From Saprospiraceae bacterium (GTDB lineage: Bacteria > Bacteroidota > Bacteroidia > Chitinophagales > Saprospiraceae): DNA of 64,000 nucleotides. Positions 47,723 to 56,958 of this stretch are shown in pieces. A program made the translations under genes and the position numbers. The stretch is from assembly GCA_020631105.1 (NCBI GenBank), contig JAHDHW010000002.1:96308-160307 (forward strand), read 5' to 3'. Below the pieces are notes generated by a model that searched no databases, was not told the DNA's origin, and saw only the letters and a list, made by a program, of their open reading frames with translations. The first letter of the stretch is position 1, and the number at the start of each line of letters is the position of its first letter.

Positions 47723-49255
47723 ATGCGATTAGCTAATATTGTTTCCACCATTTGTATTTTTTTATTATTCACGGGTTACTCCGCTGCTCAGAAAATTGAT
47801 TCCAAGGTAGTAGACCGCTGGGTAAATGACCAAATGTATGAGGCCATCACCGAACATCGAGACTTAGTAAGTATCCCTTGTGATGCTTTCTATCCCGAGG
47901 ATATGGATAAGAATATTGAATGGCTACATACTGCTTTTAAGAAAAGAGGGTTTGAGGTCAAGTCATTGTCTACTCCGACCATTCCTATCGTTTTGGCAGA
48001 GAAAAAAATTGACCCCAAATTGCCAACGGTTTTGTTTTATATCCATTTTGATGGTCAGCCTGTTGATGCTTCTAAATGGGATCAGGATGATCCGTTCACA
48101 CCTGTACTTAAAAGACAAAATGCTGAAGGAGTTTGGGAGATTGTTCCCTATGAACAGGCAAAAGACTGGGACAAAGAATGGCGGGCCTATGCTCGGGCAG
48201 CAGCAGATGATAAAGGGCCAATTATTATGTTTTTGCATGCACTGGATATCCTGGAACAGCAAAAAATAAGACCTGCTTATAATATCAAAGTATTATTAGA
48301 TGGAGAGGAGGAAAAAGGCTCTGCCGGCTTAAAGAAAACGGTCGAAAAATACCGGGATGAATACCAGGCCGACCGAATGATTATCATGGATGGCCCTGCA
48401 CACCCAACCAATCGTCCTACCTTGACTTTTGGTTGCCGGGGATCTACTTCAGCGACGCTGGTAGTCTATGGGCCTAAGCTCCCACAGCATAGCGGGCACT
48501 ACGGAAATTATGCACCGAACCCTGCCTTTCGAGCGGCCAAATTACTGGCAAGCATGAAGGATGAAGATGGTCGTGTTTTGATCGATGGCTTTTATGATGG
48601 AATAAAAATCGACGCAGCAACAAGAGCTATTTTAGAAGCGGTACCGGATGATCAAAAATCTATTCAAGCCCAGATTGGAATTGCCCTTCCTGATAAAGTT
48701 GGGAATACTTACCAGGAAGCTTTACAGTATCCTTCCTTAAATATTCGAGGGATGTCCTCTGCCTGGATTGGCGCTCAAACCAGGACAATCGTGCCGGATA
48801 AAGCCATTGTGCAACTGGGGATACGACTGGTCAAAGAGACAGAAGGAAAGCGAATGCTTGCCTTAGTAAAAAACCATATCGAAGCACAAGGCTATTATGT
48901 AATTGATCGCGAACCTACCGAAGAAGAGCGCTTAAAGTATCCTCGGATTGCAACCTTTAGACCTCGTGGTGTTACGAATGCATTTCGAACTGAAATTGAT
49001 TCGCCAACAGGACAATGGTTGACCAGTGCTATTCAAAGAATTTATAATGAAGAGCCGGTACGTTTACGGACAATGGGCGGAACGATCCCAATCACACCAA
49101 TCGTAGAAAGCCTGGGTATTCAGGCTGCTATTGTTCCAATGGTTAATATGGATAATAACCAGCATAGCCCTAACGAAAACCTTCGGCTGGGGAATTTATA
49201 TAATGGGATCAAAACCTGTATTGGGATATTTACAGAACCACTTCCAAAAGAATAG
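47723..49255 (+). CDS. Secreted/periplasmic M20-family metallopeptidase
   Basis: Signal peptide; 'VLFYIHFDGQPVDASKWDQDDPFTP', 'AYARAAADDKGPIIMFLHAL', 'LLDGEEEKGSAGL'. Confidence 0.9.
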   Translation: MRLANIVSTICIFLLFTGYSAAQKIDSKVVDRWVNDQMYEAITEHRDLVSIPCDAFYPEDMDKNIEWLHTAFKKRGFEVKSLSTPTIPIVLAEKKIDPKLPTVLFYIHFDGQPVDASKWDQDDPFTPVLKRQNAEGVWEIVPYEQAKDWDKEWRAYARAAADDKGPIIMFLHALDILEQQKIRPAYNIKVLLDGEEEKGSAGLKKTVEKYRDEYQADRMIIMDGPAHPTNRPTLTFGCRGSTSATLVVYGPKLPQHSGHYGNYAPNPAFRAAKLLASMKDEDGRVLIDGFYDGIKIDAATRAILEAVPDDQKSIQAQIGIALPDKVGNTYQEALQYPSLNIRGMSSAWIGAQTRTIVPDKAIVQLGIRLVKETEGKRMLALVKNHIEAQGYYVIDREPTEEERLKYPRIATFRPRGVTNAFRTEIDSPTGQWLTSAIQRIYNEEPVRLRTMGGTIPITPIVESLGIQAAIVPMVNMDNNQHSPNENLRLGNLYNGIKTCIGIFTEPLPKE

Positions 49256-49268
49256 AAAAGTAGAACCC

Positions 49269-50369
49269 TTGAAGATCAATAACCAACACTACCACACCAT
49301 TTGGACAACTAATGATGATGCAACGGTGCAAATCATTGACCAGCGTTGGCTACCACACGAATTGGTGATTGAGGACCTGAATACGGTAGAAGAGACCGCA
49401 ACTGCAATCCGGGATATGCATGTTCGGGGAGCCCCGTTGATCGGCGTTACGGCAGCCTTTGGAATGTATCTCGCCGCCAGATCAGCGAATAAAAATAATA
49501 TGACTTCTGTGTTGAATAGCGCAGCGACTTTGCTGAAAGCTACCCGGCCTACTGCTGTAAATCTTGCTTGGGCGGTTGATCAACAATTGGATTTGATGAA
49601 CAAGGCAGTGTCAATAAACCCGGATTTGTTCCTTGCGAAAGCGAAAAAACTAAAAGAAGAAAGTATAGAGCGCTGTCGCCAAATCGGAACATTTGGATTG
49701 CCCTTGATAGAAGCAATTTACGAGCGAAAAAAATCTACCGTAAACATTTTGACTCATTGTAATGCAGGTTGGATGGCTTGTATTGATTACGGAACTGCTA
49801 CTGCTCCAATTTATGCGGCGCATGATGCGGGAATTCCTGTTCATGTGTGGGTAGATGAAACCCGACCTCGCAATCAGGGCGCCCGAATTACTGCCTTTGA
49901 ATTACAGGAGCACGGTGTGCCACACACTGTAATTACTGATAATGCCGGAGGGCATTTGATGCAGCATGGTGAGGTGGATTTGGTGATAGTAGGTACTGAC
50001 CGAACAACTCGGACTGGCGATGTTTGTAATAAGATTGGAACCTATCTGAAAGCCTTAGCGGCTCATGATAATAAGGTACCTTTTTATGTTGGAGCGCCCT
50101 CTAGTAGTATTGATTATTCGCTGGGCGATGGCCTTCGAGAAATACCTATCGAACTACGTTCGCAGGACGAAGTCAAATTTATCCAGGGGCAACACGAAGG
50201 GACTACCAAGAAGGTTTTGCTGACGCCAGCGCAAAGCCCGGCAGCAAATTATGCTTTTGATGTCACACCAGCACGATTGGTCACTGGGTTGATTACAGAG
50301 TTTGGTGTTTATGAAGCAAATGAATCTGCGTTGCAGGAAATGAAAAAGAAACTAGACGCTGAAACATAA
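49269..50369 (+). CDS. mtnA: S-methyl-5-thioribose-1-phosphate isomerase
   Basis: 'MHVRGAPLIGVTAAFGMYLAA', 'CNAGWMACIDYGTATAPIYAA', 'VIVGTDRTTRTGDVCNKIGTYLKALAA'. ORF track starts at 49131 inside the upstream gene; the in-frame TTG at 49269 is the likelier start. Confidence 0.93.
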   Translation: MKINNQHYHTIWTTNDDATVQIIDQRWLPHELVIEDLNTVEETATAIRDMHVRGAPLIGVTAAFGMYLAARSANKNNMTSVLNSAATLLKATRPTAVNLAWAVDQQLDLMNKAVSINPDLFLAKAKKLKEESIERCRQIGTFGLPLIEAIYERKKSTVNILTHCNAGWMACIDYGTATAPIYAAHDAGIPVHVWVDETRPRNQGARITAFELQEHGVPHTVITDNAGGHLMQHGEVDLVIVGTDRTTRTGDVCNKIGTYLKALAAHDNKVPFYVGAPSSSIDYSLGDGLREIPIELRSQDEVKFIQGQHEGTTKKVLLTPAQSPAANYAFDVTPARLVTGLITEFGVYEANESALQEMKKKLDAET

Positions 50370-50372
50370 GTT

Positions 50373-50981
50373 ATGAATTTGGACGAAGGGTATATTAAGT
50401 TTAAAGCATATTGGGATAAGACTTCGCCTTATGAAAATGAGGTGATTCAAGAGTTGAATGCATGGCGGCAAAGGCTTTATGATGTGAATTTATTAGGCGC
50501 TTATCCTGACGGGATTGGATTTGGTAATGTGAGTCTTCGAAAAACCGGCAATCAATTTTACATTAGTGGTTCGACAACCGGTAATTTTAAAACATTGACC
50601 AATGAGCATTATGCCTTAGTGACGGATTTTGATCTTGACCAAAACGAAGTGCATTGTTCAGGACCAATCATCGCCTCTTCAGAAAGTCCCAGTCACGCTT
50701 CGCTATATCAATCTGTACCTGAAGTTAATGCAGTTTTCCACGTGCATCATTTTGAGCTCTGGAAAAAAACGTTGGATGAAATTCCAACTACAGATAAGTC
50801 TGCGCCCTATGGCTGTCCGGAGATGAGTCATGAGATTATGCGATTGATTAAAGAGTCTGATGTGCTGGAACATAAAGTCTTTGCAATGGGAGGGCATCGG
50901 GAAGGCTTGATTGCTTTTGGACGTACGCTTGACGAAGCAGGGGAAACCATTTTGTCCTTGCTAAAAAAGTATCTTGATTAG
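50373..50981 (+). CDS. Class II aldolase/adducin-family protein
   Basis: 'GFGNVSLRKTGNQFYISGSTTG', 'SPSHASLYQSVPEVNAVFHVHHFELW', 'MGGHREGLIAFGRTLDEAGETILSLL'; 3 nt after mtnA. Confidence 0.87.
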   Translation: MNLDEGYIKFKAYWDKTSPYENEVIQELNAWRQRLYDVNLLGAYPDGIGFGNVSLRKTGNQFYISGSTTGNFKTLTNEHYALVTDFDLDQNEVHCSGPIIASSESPSHASLYQSVPEVNAVFHVHHFELWKKTLDEIPTTDKSAPYGCPEMSHEIMRLIKESDVLEHKVFAMGGHREGLIAFGRTLDEAGETILSLLKKYLD

Positions 50982-51084
50982 GAAGAATATTTATTTCTTA
51001 ATCTGGAGATAGCCAGATTTCTTCAACTATTAATTAAATTAGTGTAATTGAAGACTTGATATTCTTAACTATAAACCAACTAAA

Positions 51085-51507
51085 ATGAACCCAATTCTAA
51101 AAAACGTCCTTGCCGTTGTTGGAGGTATCCTTGGCGGTGGCCTCCTTAATTCCTTACTGGTAAGTCTTGGCCCAAGTATCATTCCTTTACCCGAAGGTGC
51201 TGATGTTTCCAATATGGAAAACCTAGCAGATGCAATGTCTTTGTTTGGCCCGGAAAATTTCATCTTTCCTTTTTTAGGCCATGCACTGGGGACGCTGTTT
51301 GGCGCTTATGTTGCGGCGCGATTGGCAGCTAATAATCATATGAAATTTGCACTGGGAATTGGTGTGTTTTTCCTCTTGGGCGGAATTAGTGCGGTAATTA
51401 TGTTGGGCGGACCACTATGGTTTAAGGTAATGGATTTAGCATTAGCGTATATCCCAATGGGTTGGCTAGGAGGAAAGTTAGCGATGAATAGTATTAATGC
51501 AGATTAA
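51085..51507 (+). CDS. Small multi-pass membrane protein, unknown function
   Basis: 140 aa with Gly-rich hydrophobic segments 'VLAVVGGILGGGLLNSLLVSLG', 'FPFLGHALGTLFGAYVAARLAA', 'FALGIGVFFLLGGISAVIMLGG'. Confidence 0.7.
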   Translation: MNPILKNVLAVVGGILGGGLLNSLLVSLGPSIIPLPEGADVSNMENLADAMSLFGPENFIFPFLGHALGTLFGAYVAARLAANNHMKFALGIGVFFLLGGISAVIMLGGPLWFKVMDLALAYIPMGWLGGKLAMNSINAD

Positions 51508-51510
51508 TAA

Positions 51511-52044
51511 ATGAAAATAATTGTAGCGTCTAAAAATCCGGTTAAGGTAAATGCGGTAAAGATTGGCTTTGAACGGATATTTCCAGAGCTCAAAGCTGCT
51601 TTCGAAGGTGTCGCTGTTCCCTCTTTGGTTAGTGATCAACCGCTAAGTGATGAAGAAACCTTACGAGGTGCGGCTAATCGTGCAAAAAATGCGAAAGCTG
51701 ACTTTCCGAATGCAGACTATTGGGTGGGGATTGAAGGAGGAATCGAAATGCAAGGTGATGATATGACAGCTTTTGCCTGGATCGTTATACAATCGAATGA
51801 CAGCCTGGGTAAAGCCCGAACGGGAGCATTCTTTTTGCCACCTCCTGTGGTTGCATTGATAAAGCAGGGAAAAGAATTAGGAGAAGCTGATGATATCGTA
51901 TTTGGAGCCAGTAATTCAAAACAAAAAGGAGGAGCAGTGGGACTGCTTACGCAGCAAGTGATTGACCGAACGAGTTTATATGTCGAAGCGGTAATCATGG
52001 CTTTTATTCCCTTTAAAAATCCAGGCCTGTATCTTGAGTCGTAA
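51511..52044 (+). CDS. Inosine/xanthosine triphosphatase (YjjX/DUF84 family)
   Basis: 'KIIVASKNPVKVNAVKIGFERIFP', 'SDEETLRGAANRAKNA', 'ADYWVGIEGGIE'. Confidence 0.93.
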   Translation: MKIIVASKNPVKVNAVKIGFERIFPELKAAFEGVAVPSLVSDQPLSDEETLRGAANRAKNAKADFPNADYWVGIEGGIEMQGDDMTAFAWIVIQSNDSLGKARTGAFFLPPPVVALIKQGKELGEADDIVFGASNSKQKGGAVGLLTQQVIDRTSLYVEAVIMAFIPFKNPGLYLES

Positions 52045-52088
52045 GTTTGTCGAACAATACATTTATTCTGTAACGTAAATCAAGATTC

Positions 52089-52544
52089 ATGAAAAAGCTG
52101 CTATTGTGTTTTGTTTGTTTTACACTATTCACAATTACTATTTCTGCTCAACAGAATGTCAAATATTCAGAGGATTATAAAGGCGTACATGCTGCGATAT
52201 TTGATTATGTCGAAGGATTATACTTAGTGGATTCGACCAGGATTGCCCGGAGTGTTCATCCTGATTTGCGAAAGCGTGGATATTGGTATAATGCGGAGAA
52301 GGCCGCCTATGCTGATAATCTGGATATGACTTACCAACAATTAAAAAACTTGGCTGCTTCCTGGAATAAGGGTGGAGGAAATGCAAATAATGAATCTCCG
52401 AAGATTATTGAAATATACGATATCAATGATCGCACAGCTTCTGCTAAACTTACTGCGGAGTGGGGTATTGATTATTTTCATTTAGCCAAACTAGATGGGA
52501 AGTGGTACATTATGAATGTACTCTGGCAATCGATAAAAGATTAA
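52089..52544 (+). CDS. Secreted NTF2-like (putative lumazine-binding) protein
   Basis: Signal peptide; 'AIFDYVEGLYLVDSTRIARSVHPDLRKRGYW' and 'ASAKLTAEWGIDYFHLAKLDGKWYIMNVLW'. Confidence 0.83.
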   Translation: MKKLLLCFVCFTLFTITISAQQNVKYSEDYKGVHAAIFDYVEGLYLVDSTRIARSVHPDLRKRGYWYNAEKAAYADNLDMTYQQLKNLAASWNKGGGNANNESPKIIEIYDINDRTASAKLTAEWGIDYFHLAKLDGKWYIMNVLWQSIKD

Positions 52545-52560
52545 AAAGAGGGATAGGTTA

Positions 52561-53196
52561 ATGAGAAAAATTATTGATGTAAGTACCTGGGATCGAAAGG
52601 CTCAGTTTCAGTTTTTTAAAAACTTTGAAGAACCTTTCTGGGGAGCGACGGTGGAAGTTGATTGTACTAAAGGATACAACTGGGCAAAGGAAAATGGTGT
52701 ATCCTTTTATCTCTACTATTTATTCCAGTCAATGAAAGCGGTTAATGCTATTGAAAACTTCCGATATCGATATGAGGACGAAAAGGTTTATCTATATGAT
52801 GATGTAGGAGCCTCCGCAACCGTACTCCGGGAGAATGGTACATTCGGTTTTTCGCATGTGGGTTTTCAGGAGCATTTCAGCGATTTTGTGGTATCAGCGA
52901 ATAAAGAATTTTCCAGGGTTCGTGCTACAGAGGATTTGGTGCCAGGTTCCGCATCTGCAAATGTTGTCCATTATTCTTCTGTTCCCTGGTTGAAATTTAC
53001 GGGGCTTTCTCATGCAAGAACATTCTCTAGACAGGATAGTGCACCGAAGATTTCTTTTGGCAAAATGACAAAACAAAATAACCAATTATCAATGCCTGTA
53101 TCTATTCATGTACATCATGCTTTGGTGGATGGAATACATCTTGGACAACATGTTGATTACTTTCAGCAGTATATGGATGAAGGACTTGAACTTTAA
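52561..53196 (+). CDS. Chloramphenicol acetyltransferase-like protein (CAT fold)
   Basis: 'IDVSTWDRKAQFQFFKNFEEPFWGATVEVDCT' and catalytic motif 'PVSIHVHHALVDGIHLGQHVDYFQQYMD' (HxxxDG). Confidence 0.88.
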   Translation: MRKIIDVSTWDRKAQFQFFKNFEEPFWGATVEVDCTKGYNWAKENGVSFYLYYLFQSMKAVNAIENFRYRYEDEKVYLYDDVGASATVLRENGTFGFSHVGFQEHFSDFVVSANKEFSRVRATEDLVPGSASANVVHYSSVPWLKFTGLSHARTFSRQDSAPKISFGKMTKQNNQLSMPVSIHVHHALVDGIHLGQHVDYFQQYMDEGLEL

Positions 53197-53199
53197 AAG

Positions 53200-53775
53200 A
53201 TGCCTGCAAAGCTAGAAATTAATACCGATCGATTATTGATCAGGACTTATCAGTCTAAAGATGCTGCTGATCTTCATCAGTTTGTTCAGGATAATACATA
53301 TTATTTATACGAGACAGCCCCAATGACCTTGCGAAATAATGTGACACTGCTGCGTTCTCGGGCATTTCTCGAAATGGTAGAACGCGAGCGACAAGCGGGG
53401 AAGTGGATTTGGAATGCGATATTTTTAAAGTCATCAAATCAGTTTATTGGCCAGGTCTCTATTTACAATTTAGAGGAAGATTCAAAAACTTGCGAGTTGG
53501 GGTATTTTATTACCAAAGAACAAACAAGTAATGGATACGCTACCGAAACCTTACGGGCGATTGTAAAGTATTGCTTTGAAGAACTTAATCGAAATTCTAT
53601 TCGACTTAGAATCAAACCGGATAATATAGCCAGTAAACGGGTAGCGGAAAAAGTAGGTTTTCAGCAGACTGGATTTCAGGCAAAAGTATTTCGAACGTAT
53701 CAAGGCGGGATGATAGATCAGGAAGTATATGAAAAAAGCCTGAAAGAAATTACTTGCCTCGAGGGTGAAAGTTAA
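53200..53775 (+). CDS. GNAT-family N-acetyltransferase (RimJ/RimL-like)
   Basis: 'CELGYFITKEQTSNGYATETLRAIVKYCFEELNRNSIRLRIKPDNIASKRVAEKVGFQQTG'. Confidence 0.92.
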   Translation: MPAKLEINTDRLLIRTYQSKDAADLHQFVQDNTYYLYETAPMTLRNNVTLLRSRAFLEMVERERQAGKWIWNAIFLKSSNQFIGQVSIYNLEEDSKTCELGYFITKEQTSNGYATETLRAIVKYCFEELNRNSIRLRIKPDNIASKRVAEKVGFQQTGFQAKVFRTYQGGMIDQEVYEKSLKEITCLEGES

Positions 53776-54655
53776 GAATGGTCTCTCTTAAGAATTCACG
53801 ATCTAAATGAGTATAAATTTCAGTTGTTGTGATCGATTCATGACCAAGCATATCCTGCACCGCTTTAAGGTCCGCACCTCCTTCTACAAGGTGGGTTGCG
53901 AATGAATGTCGAAAAGTATGAGGGCTTACCGTCTTGTCTATACCGGCGGCGAGAGTGGCATCTTTAACGACCATGAAAAGCATGACTCGGGTAAGTTTTT
54001 TCCCACGTCTGTTCAAAAAAACAAAATTCTCATGATCTGGGTGTATATTCATCTGAGCACGACGGACGCCCTCCAGGTAAAAATTGATATGCTTAAGCGC
54101 ACTATCACCAATGGGGACGATTCGTTCTTTGTTGTTTTTTCCGATAACCTTTACAAAACCAATTTCCGGATATAAGTTAGTGAGTCGAAGATTAATGAGT
54201 TCGCTTACGCGGAGTCCGCAAGCATAGAGCGTTTCTAACATGGCCCGGTTTCGGGTACCGTGCGGAGTGCTAAGGTCAATGCTGTCTAATACAGCATTAA
54301 CTTCCTCGACACTTAATACTTCAGGTATTTTACGCTCAAGTCGGGGACCTTCCAATAAGTCGGTCGGAGCAGTGTCTAAAAGATCTTCAACAAGGAGAAA
54401 TTTATAAAATGCTTTTAGGCCACTAATTATTCTTGCCTGGGTTCGCTCTCCTAATCCCAGTTCATTGATCCAGAATATGAATTTTTCCAGATGTTTCATT
54501 TCTACTTGTAATGCGGTAATCTTCCAGCCTTTAATCTCTAAAAATTCTACAAATTTTCGGATATCTCGCAGGTAGGCATCTACCGAATTAGGCGATAGAG
54601 ACCGCTCTAATTGCAGGTAAGCTTTAAATCCTTTTATAAGAGAATTCCAATCCAA
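53750..54655 (-). CDS. xerD: Tyrosine recombinase XerD-like
   Basis: 'LETLYACGLRVSELINLRL', 'HTFRHSFATHLVEGGADLKAVQDMLGHESITTTEIYTHL'; converges with the GNAT gene with a 26-nt 3' overlap. Confidence 0.95.
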   Translation of the reverse strand: MDWNSLIKGFKAYLQLERSLSPNSVDAYLRDIRKFVEFLEIKGWKITALQVEMKHLEKFIFWINELGLGERTQARIISGLKAFYKFLLVEDLLDTAPTDLLEGPRLERKIPEVLSVEEVNAVLDSIDLSTPHGTRNRAMLETLYACGLRVSELINLRLTNLYPEIGFVKVIGKNNKERIVPIGDSALKHINFYLEGVRRAQMNIHPDHENFVFLNRRGKKLTRVMLFMVVKDATLAAGIDKTVSPHTFRHSFATHLVEGGADLKAVQDMLGHESITTTEIYTHLDREFLRETILNFHPRGK

Positions 54656-54802
54656 TGTTATCGAATTTAATTGAAAAGCTAAAGGTCGACATTCTTGGAA
54701 GGATTTTAAAAAACGGGAGGGGTTTTTATGAATATTGATTTTTTACGTACTTTTAGTTCCCAATGCCAGCCTTATTGGCATTATCGACAAAAACACTATC
54801 AT

Positions 54803-55684
54803 ATGAGATTACTATTAGGGATACTAGTTTTCACCGCTTGGGCCTTAGTATGCCGATTCGGATACGTATGTATGATCAAAGGCCATTGTAATCCAGAACC
54901 AACAATTGTTGAAGATACCAGGGCCAAGACACTTGACCTTGTTTTGGATGATTCTATTGTTTACCTACGCAATTATGACCAGTTTAAGTTTAGATCAGGT
55001 TTAATCCAACCCGACTTAAATGATAATAATAAAGCCTATCTCGATAGTCTTGCCAGCGTAATGCAACTGGATACCAATGTTTACTTGACGGTCACTGGTT
55101 TGTTTCGACCTAGTGAAGCCGGTAAAGGTTCTGGAATGTTCGAAGATTTAGGGACTGCCAGAGCTGCTGAAATTCGAAAGTTATTGGTGGCACGAGGGAT
55201 TTCCGAATCACGTATCACTGGCCTGGATACAAAGCTTGGAAGTGGCGAAGGTTTATTACAGCCTGTTGAATTTTCTTTATACACGGATGCTGACGATTCC
55301 CCTGATGAATATTCCAAGATCGTATATACTTTTACGAACATGACTTTCTCAGATGCTAACTTTGAGAAAAACTCTGCGGTGTTCTCCCCAGGGGAAGCAC
55401 TTATGAATTACGCAGACTCTGTCAAAACTTATCTGGACCTTTATCCGGAAAATACATTGACGATTATTGGTCACGCAGATAGCGATGGTACCGATCAACA
55501 TAATTTAAAACTCGGACTAGAACGAGCGGAAAACGCCAAGAAGTATTTTTTAGACCTTGGTGTTACTGCTGCTATTTCAACTGAATCAAAGGGAGAAAGT
55601 GAACCTGCCTTTCCTAATGACTCTGAACTGAACATGCAGAAAAATCGACGCGTGAATTTTGTGATAAGCGAAAAAACAGAATAA
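54803..55684 (+). CDS. Membrane protein with two OmpA-like domains
   Basis: Probable start at Met 54803 (ORF track 54728); N-terminal TM 'MRLLLGILVFTAWALVCRFGYVCM'; divergent OmpA-like copy then canonical 'LTIIGHADSDGTDQHNLKLGLERAENAKKYFLDLG...NRRVNFVI'. Confidence 0.85.
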   Translation: MRLLLGILVFTAWALVCRFGYVCMIKGHCNPEPTIVEDTRAKTLDLVLDDSIVYLRNYDQFKFRSGLIQPDLNDNNKAYLDSLASVMQLDTNVYLTVTGLFRPSEAGKGSGMFEDLGTARAAEIRKLLVARGISESRITGLDTKLGSGEGLLQPVEFSLYTDADDSPDEYSKIVYTFTNMTFSDANFEKNSAVFSPGEALMNYADSVKTYLDLYPENTLTIIGHADSDGTDQHNLKLGLERAENAKKYFLDLGVTAAISTESKGESEPAFPNDSELNMQKNRRVNFVISEKTE

Positions 55685-55741
55685 AATAATCACCTTAGTC
55701 AAACCAAGGTAAAACTCAAGAATAAGCAAAACCTACAAATA

Positions 55742-56734
55742 ATGGATTTAGAAAAATTCAATAGCTTTATTACTCAGTTATTTACTGAAATGTCCCATGA
55801 GGATAGTATTGTAGTGCTAACATTCCTGCTGGGATCTTTTTTGATCGGCCTTCTTTTTGGCTGGTGGTCCGGGCGTAGTGGAGTGCGTAAATTTAAGAAA
55901 GCACTAAAGAAAAAAGAAGACGAGCTAGTTGCTCTAAAAGCAGAACACCAGGCTGTACAAGAGCAACTTGGATTGAAAGAAGCGGATCTGACCAAGGCAC
56001 ATTTAGAAATCGAAGAACTTAAAACTAAGTTGTCTCAGATTGAAAATGAAAAAGCTCAGGTTAACGCACAGCTTTTCGAATCTTCATCTGCTTTAGAGAA
56101 TCTTAAAGCGGATCATTTAGCAAGTCTTTCACAAATAGAAGTGTTGAATAATCAAATTGCAGATTATGCGGATTCAACAGTCGAAGGTGTAAGACCTTCC
56201 TTAGGAGATGTGGATCTTACTTCCGTACAAAATAACTATGATAATGCGAGCATTCGACTTTCTGCTATTGAGGACAAACTGGCCAGACTGGAGCGAGAAA
56301 ATGTAAGCTTAAAATCTGAGATCAATAATATCAAGGGGAATGACACTCCGATTGCTTTCTTGGATGAAGAGCCTACTGTAGATGATAATGATGAAGAGTT
56401 AGAAATTGAAGATGTTGCGGATGATTACGAAGCAGACGCCTTGATAATGGATCCGGAAGAGCGGGCTGCTGTAGCTCGTCAAAGAATTCAGGCGGCATTT
56501 GGTGAGCGGATAATTGTAGCTAACATTGCGGACAAGGATGACCTAAAAAAGATCAATGGCATTGGACCTTTTATCGAACAAAAGCTAAATGATATTGGTA
56601 TTTATACCTATAATCAAATTAGCCAATTCGATGATGACTTGATTAATCAGGTGACAGATGCTATTCAGTTTTTTCCTGGTCGGATCAAACGAGACGATTG
56701 GGTCGGTCAAGCCAACCGTCTCAAAAAAGGCTAA
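55742..56734 (+). CDS. TM-anchored coiled-coil protein with C-terminal helix-hairpin-helix domain
   Basis: TM 'DSIVVLTFLLGSFLIGLLFGWWSG', long heptad-like region, C-terminal 'DDLKKINGIGPFIEQKLNDIGIYTYNQISQFDDDLINQVTDAIQFFPGRIKRDDWVGQANRLKKG'. Confidence 0.8.
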   Translation: MDLEKFNSFITQLFTEMSHEDSIVVLTFLLGSFLIGLLFGWWSGRSGVRKFKKALKKKEDELVALKAEHQAVQEQLGLKEADLTKAHLEIEELKTKLSQIENEKAQVNAQLFESSSALENLKADHLASLSQIEVLNNQIADYADSTVEGVRPSLGDVDLTSVQNNYDNASIRLSAIEDKLARLERENVSLKSEINNIKGNDTPIAFLDEEPTVDDNDEELEIEDVADDYEADALIMDPEERAAVARQRIQAAFGERIIVANIADKDDLKKINGIGPFIEQKLNDIGIYTYNQISQFDDDLINQVTDAIQFFPGRIKRDDWVGQANRLKKG

Positions 56735-56746
56735 CCTAAATCTGGT

Positions 56747-56783
56747 AAAAAACAAGTGTTGAGAAGTCGGCACTTGTTTTTTA
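56747..56783 (+). terminator. Hairpin terminator downstream of the coiled-coil/HHH gene
   Basis: AAAAACAAGTG-TTGAGAAGTCGG-CACTTGTTTTTT. Confidence 0.8.
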
Positions 56784-56924
56784 CAAAAAATAAATACACC
56801 TTTATACGGTAATAAAAAATACATCTTCTATATGAATACTCAGCACATTATTATTTCTATCGTCATTATTAACGTCATTAACACTTAATGCGAAGGAAAT
56901 GGTTGTGTAATATTATAACAAAAC

Positions 56925-56958
56925 AAAAAAGCCACTTTCCTTCGAAAGTGGCTTTTTT
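56925..56958. terminator. Second strong hairpin terminator upstream of ilvD
   Basis: AAAAAAGCCACTTTC-CTTC-GAAAGTGGCTTTTTT. Confidence 0.88.

Noticed and set aside
47880-48269. 129-aa plus-strand ORF in an alternate frame of the M20 peptidase
   Set aside because: Out-of-frame overlap with a well-supported peptidase gene.
53750-54655. Integron or genomic-island integrase
   Set aside because: Sequence reads as chromosomal XerD-type recombinase; no att sites, cassettes or phage genes nearby.
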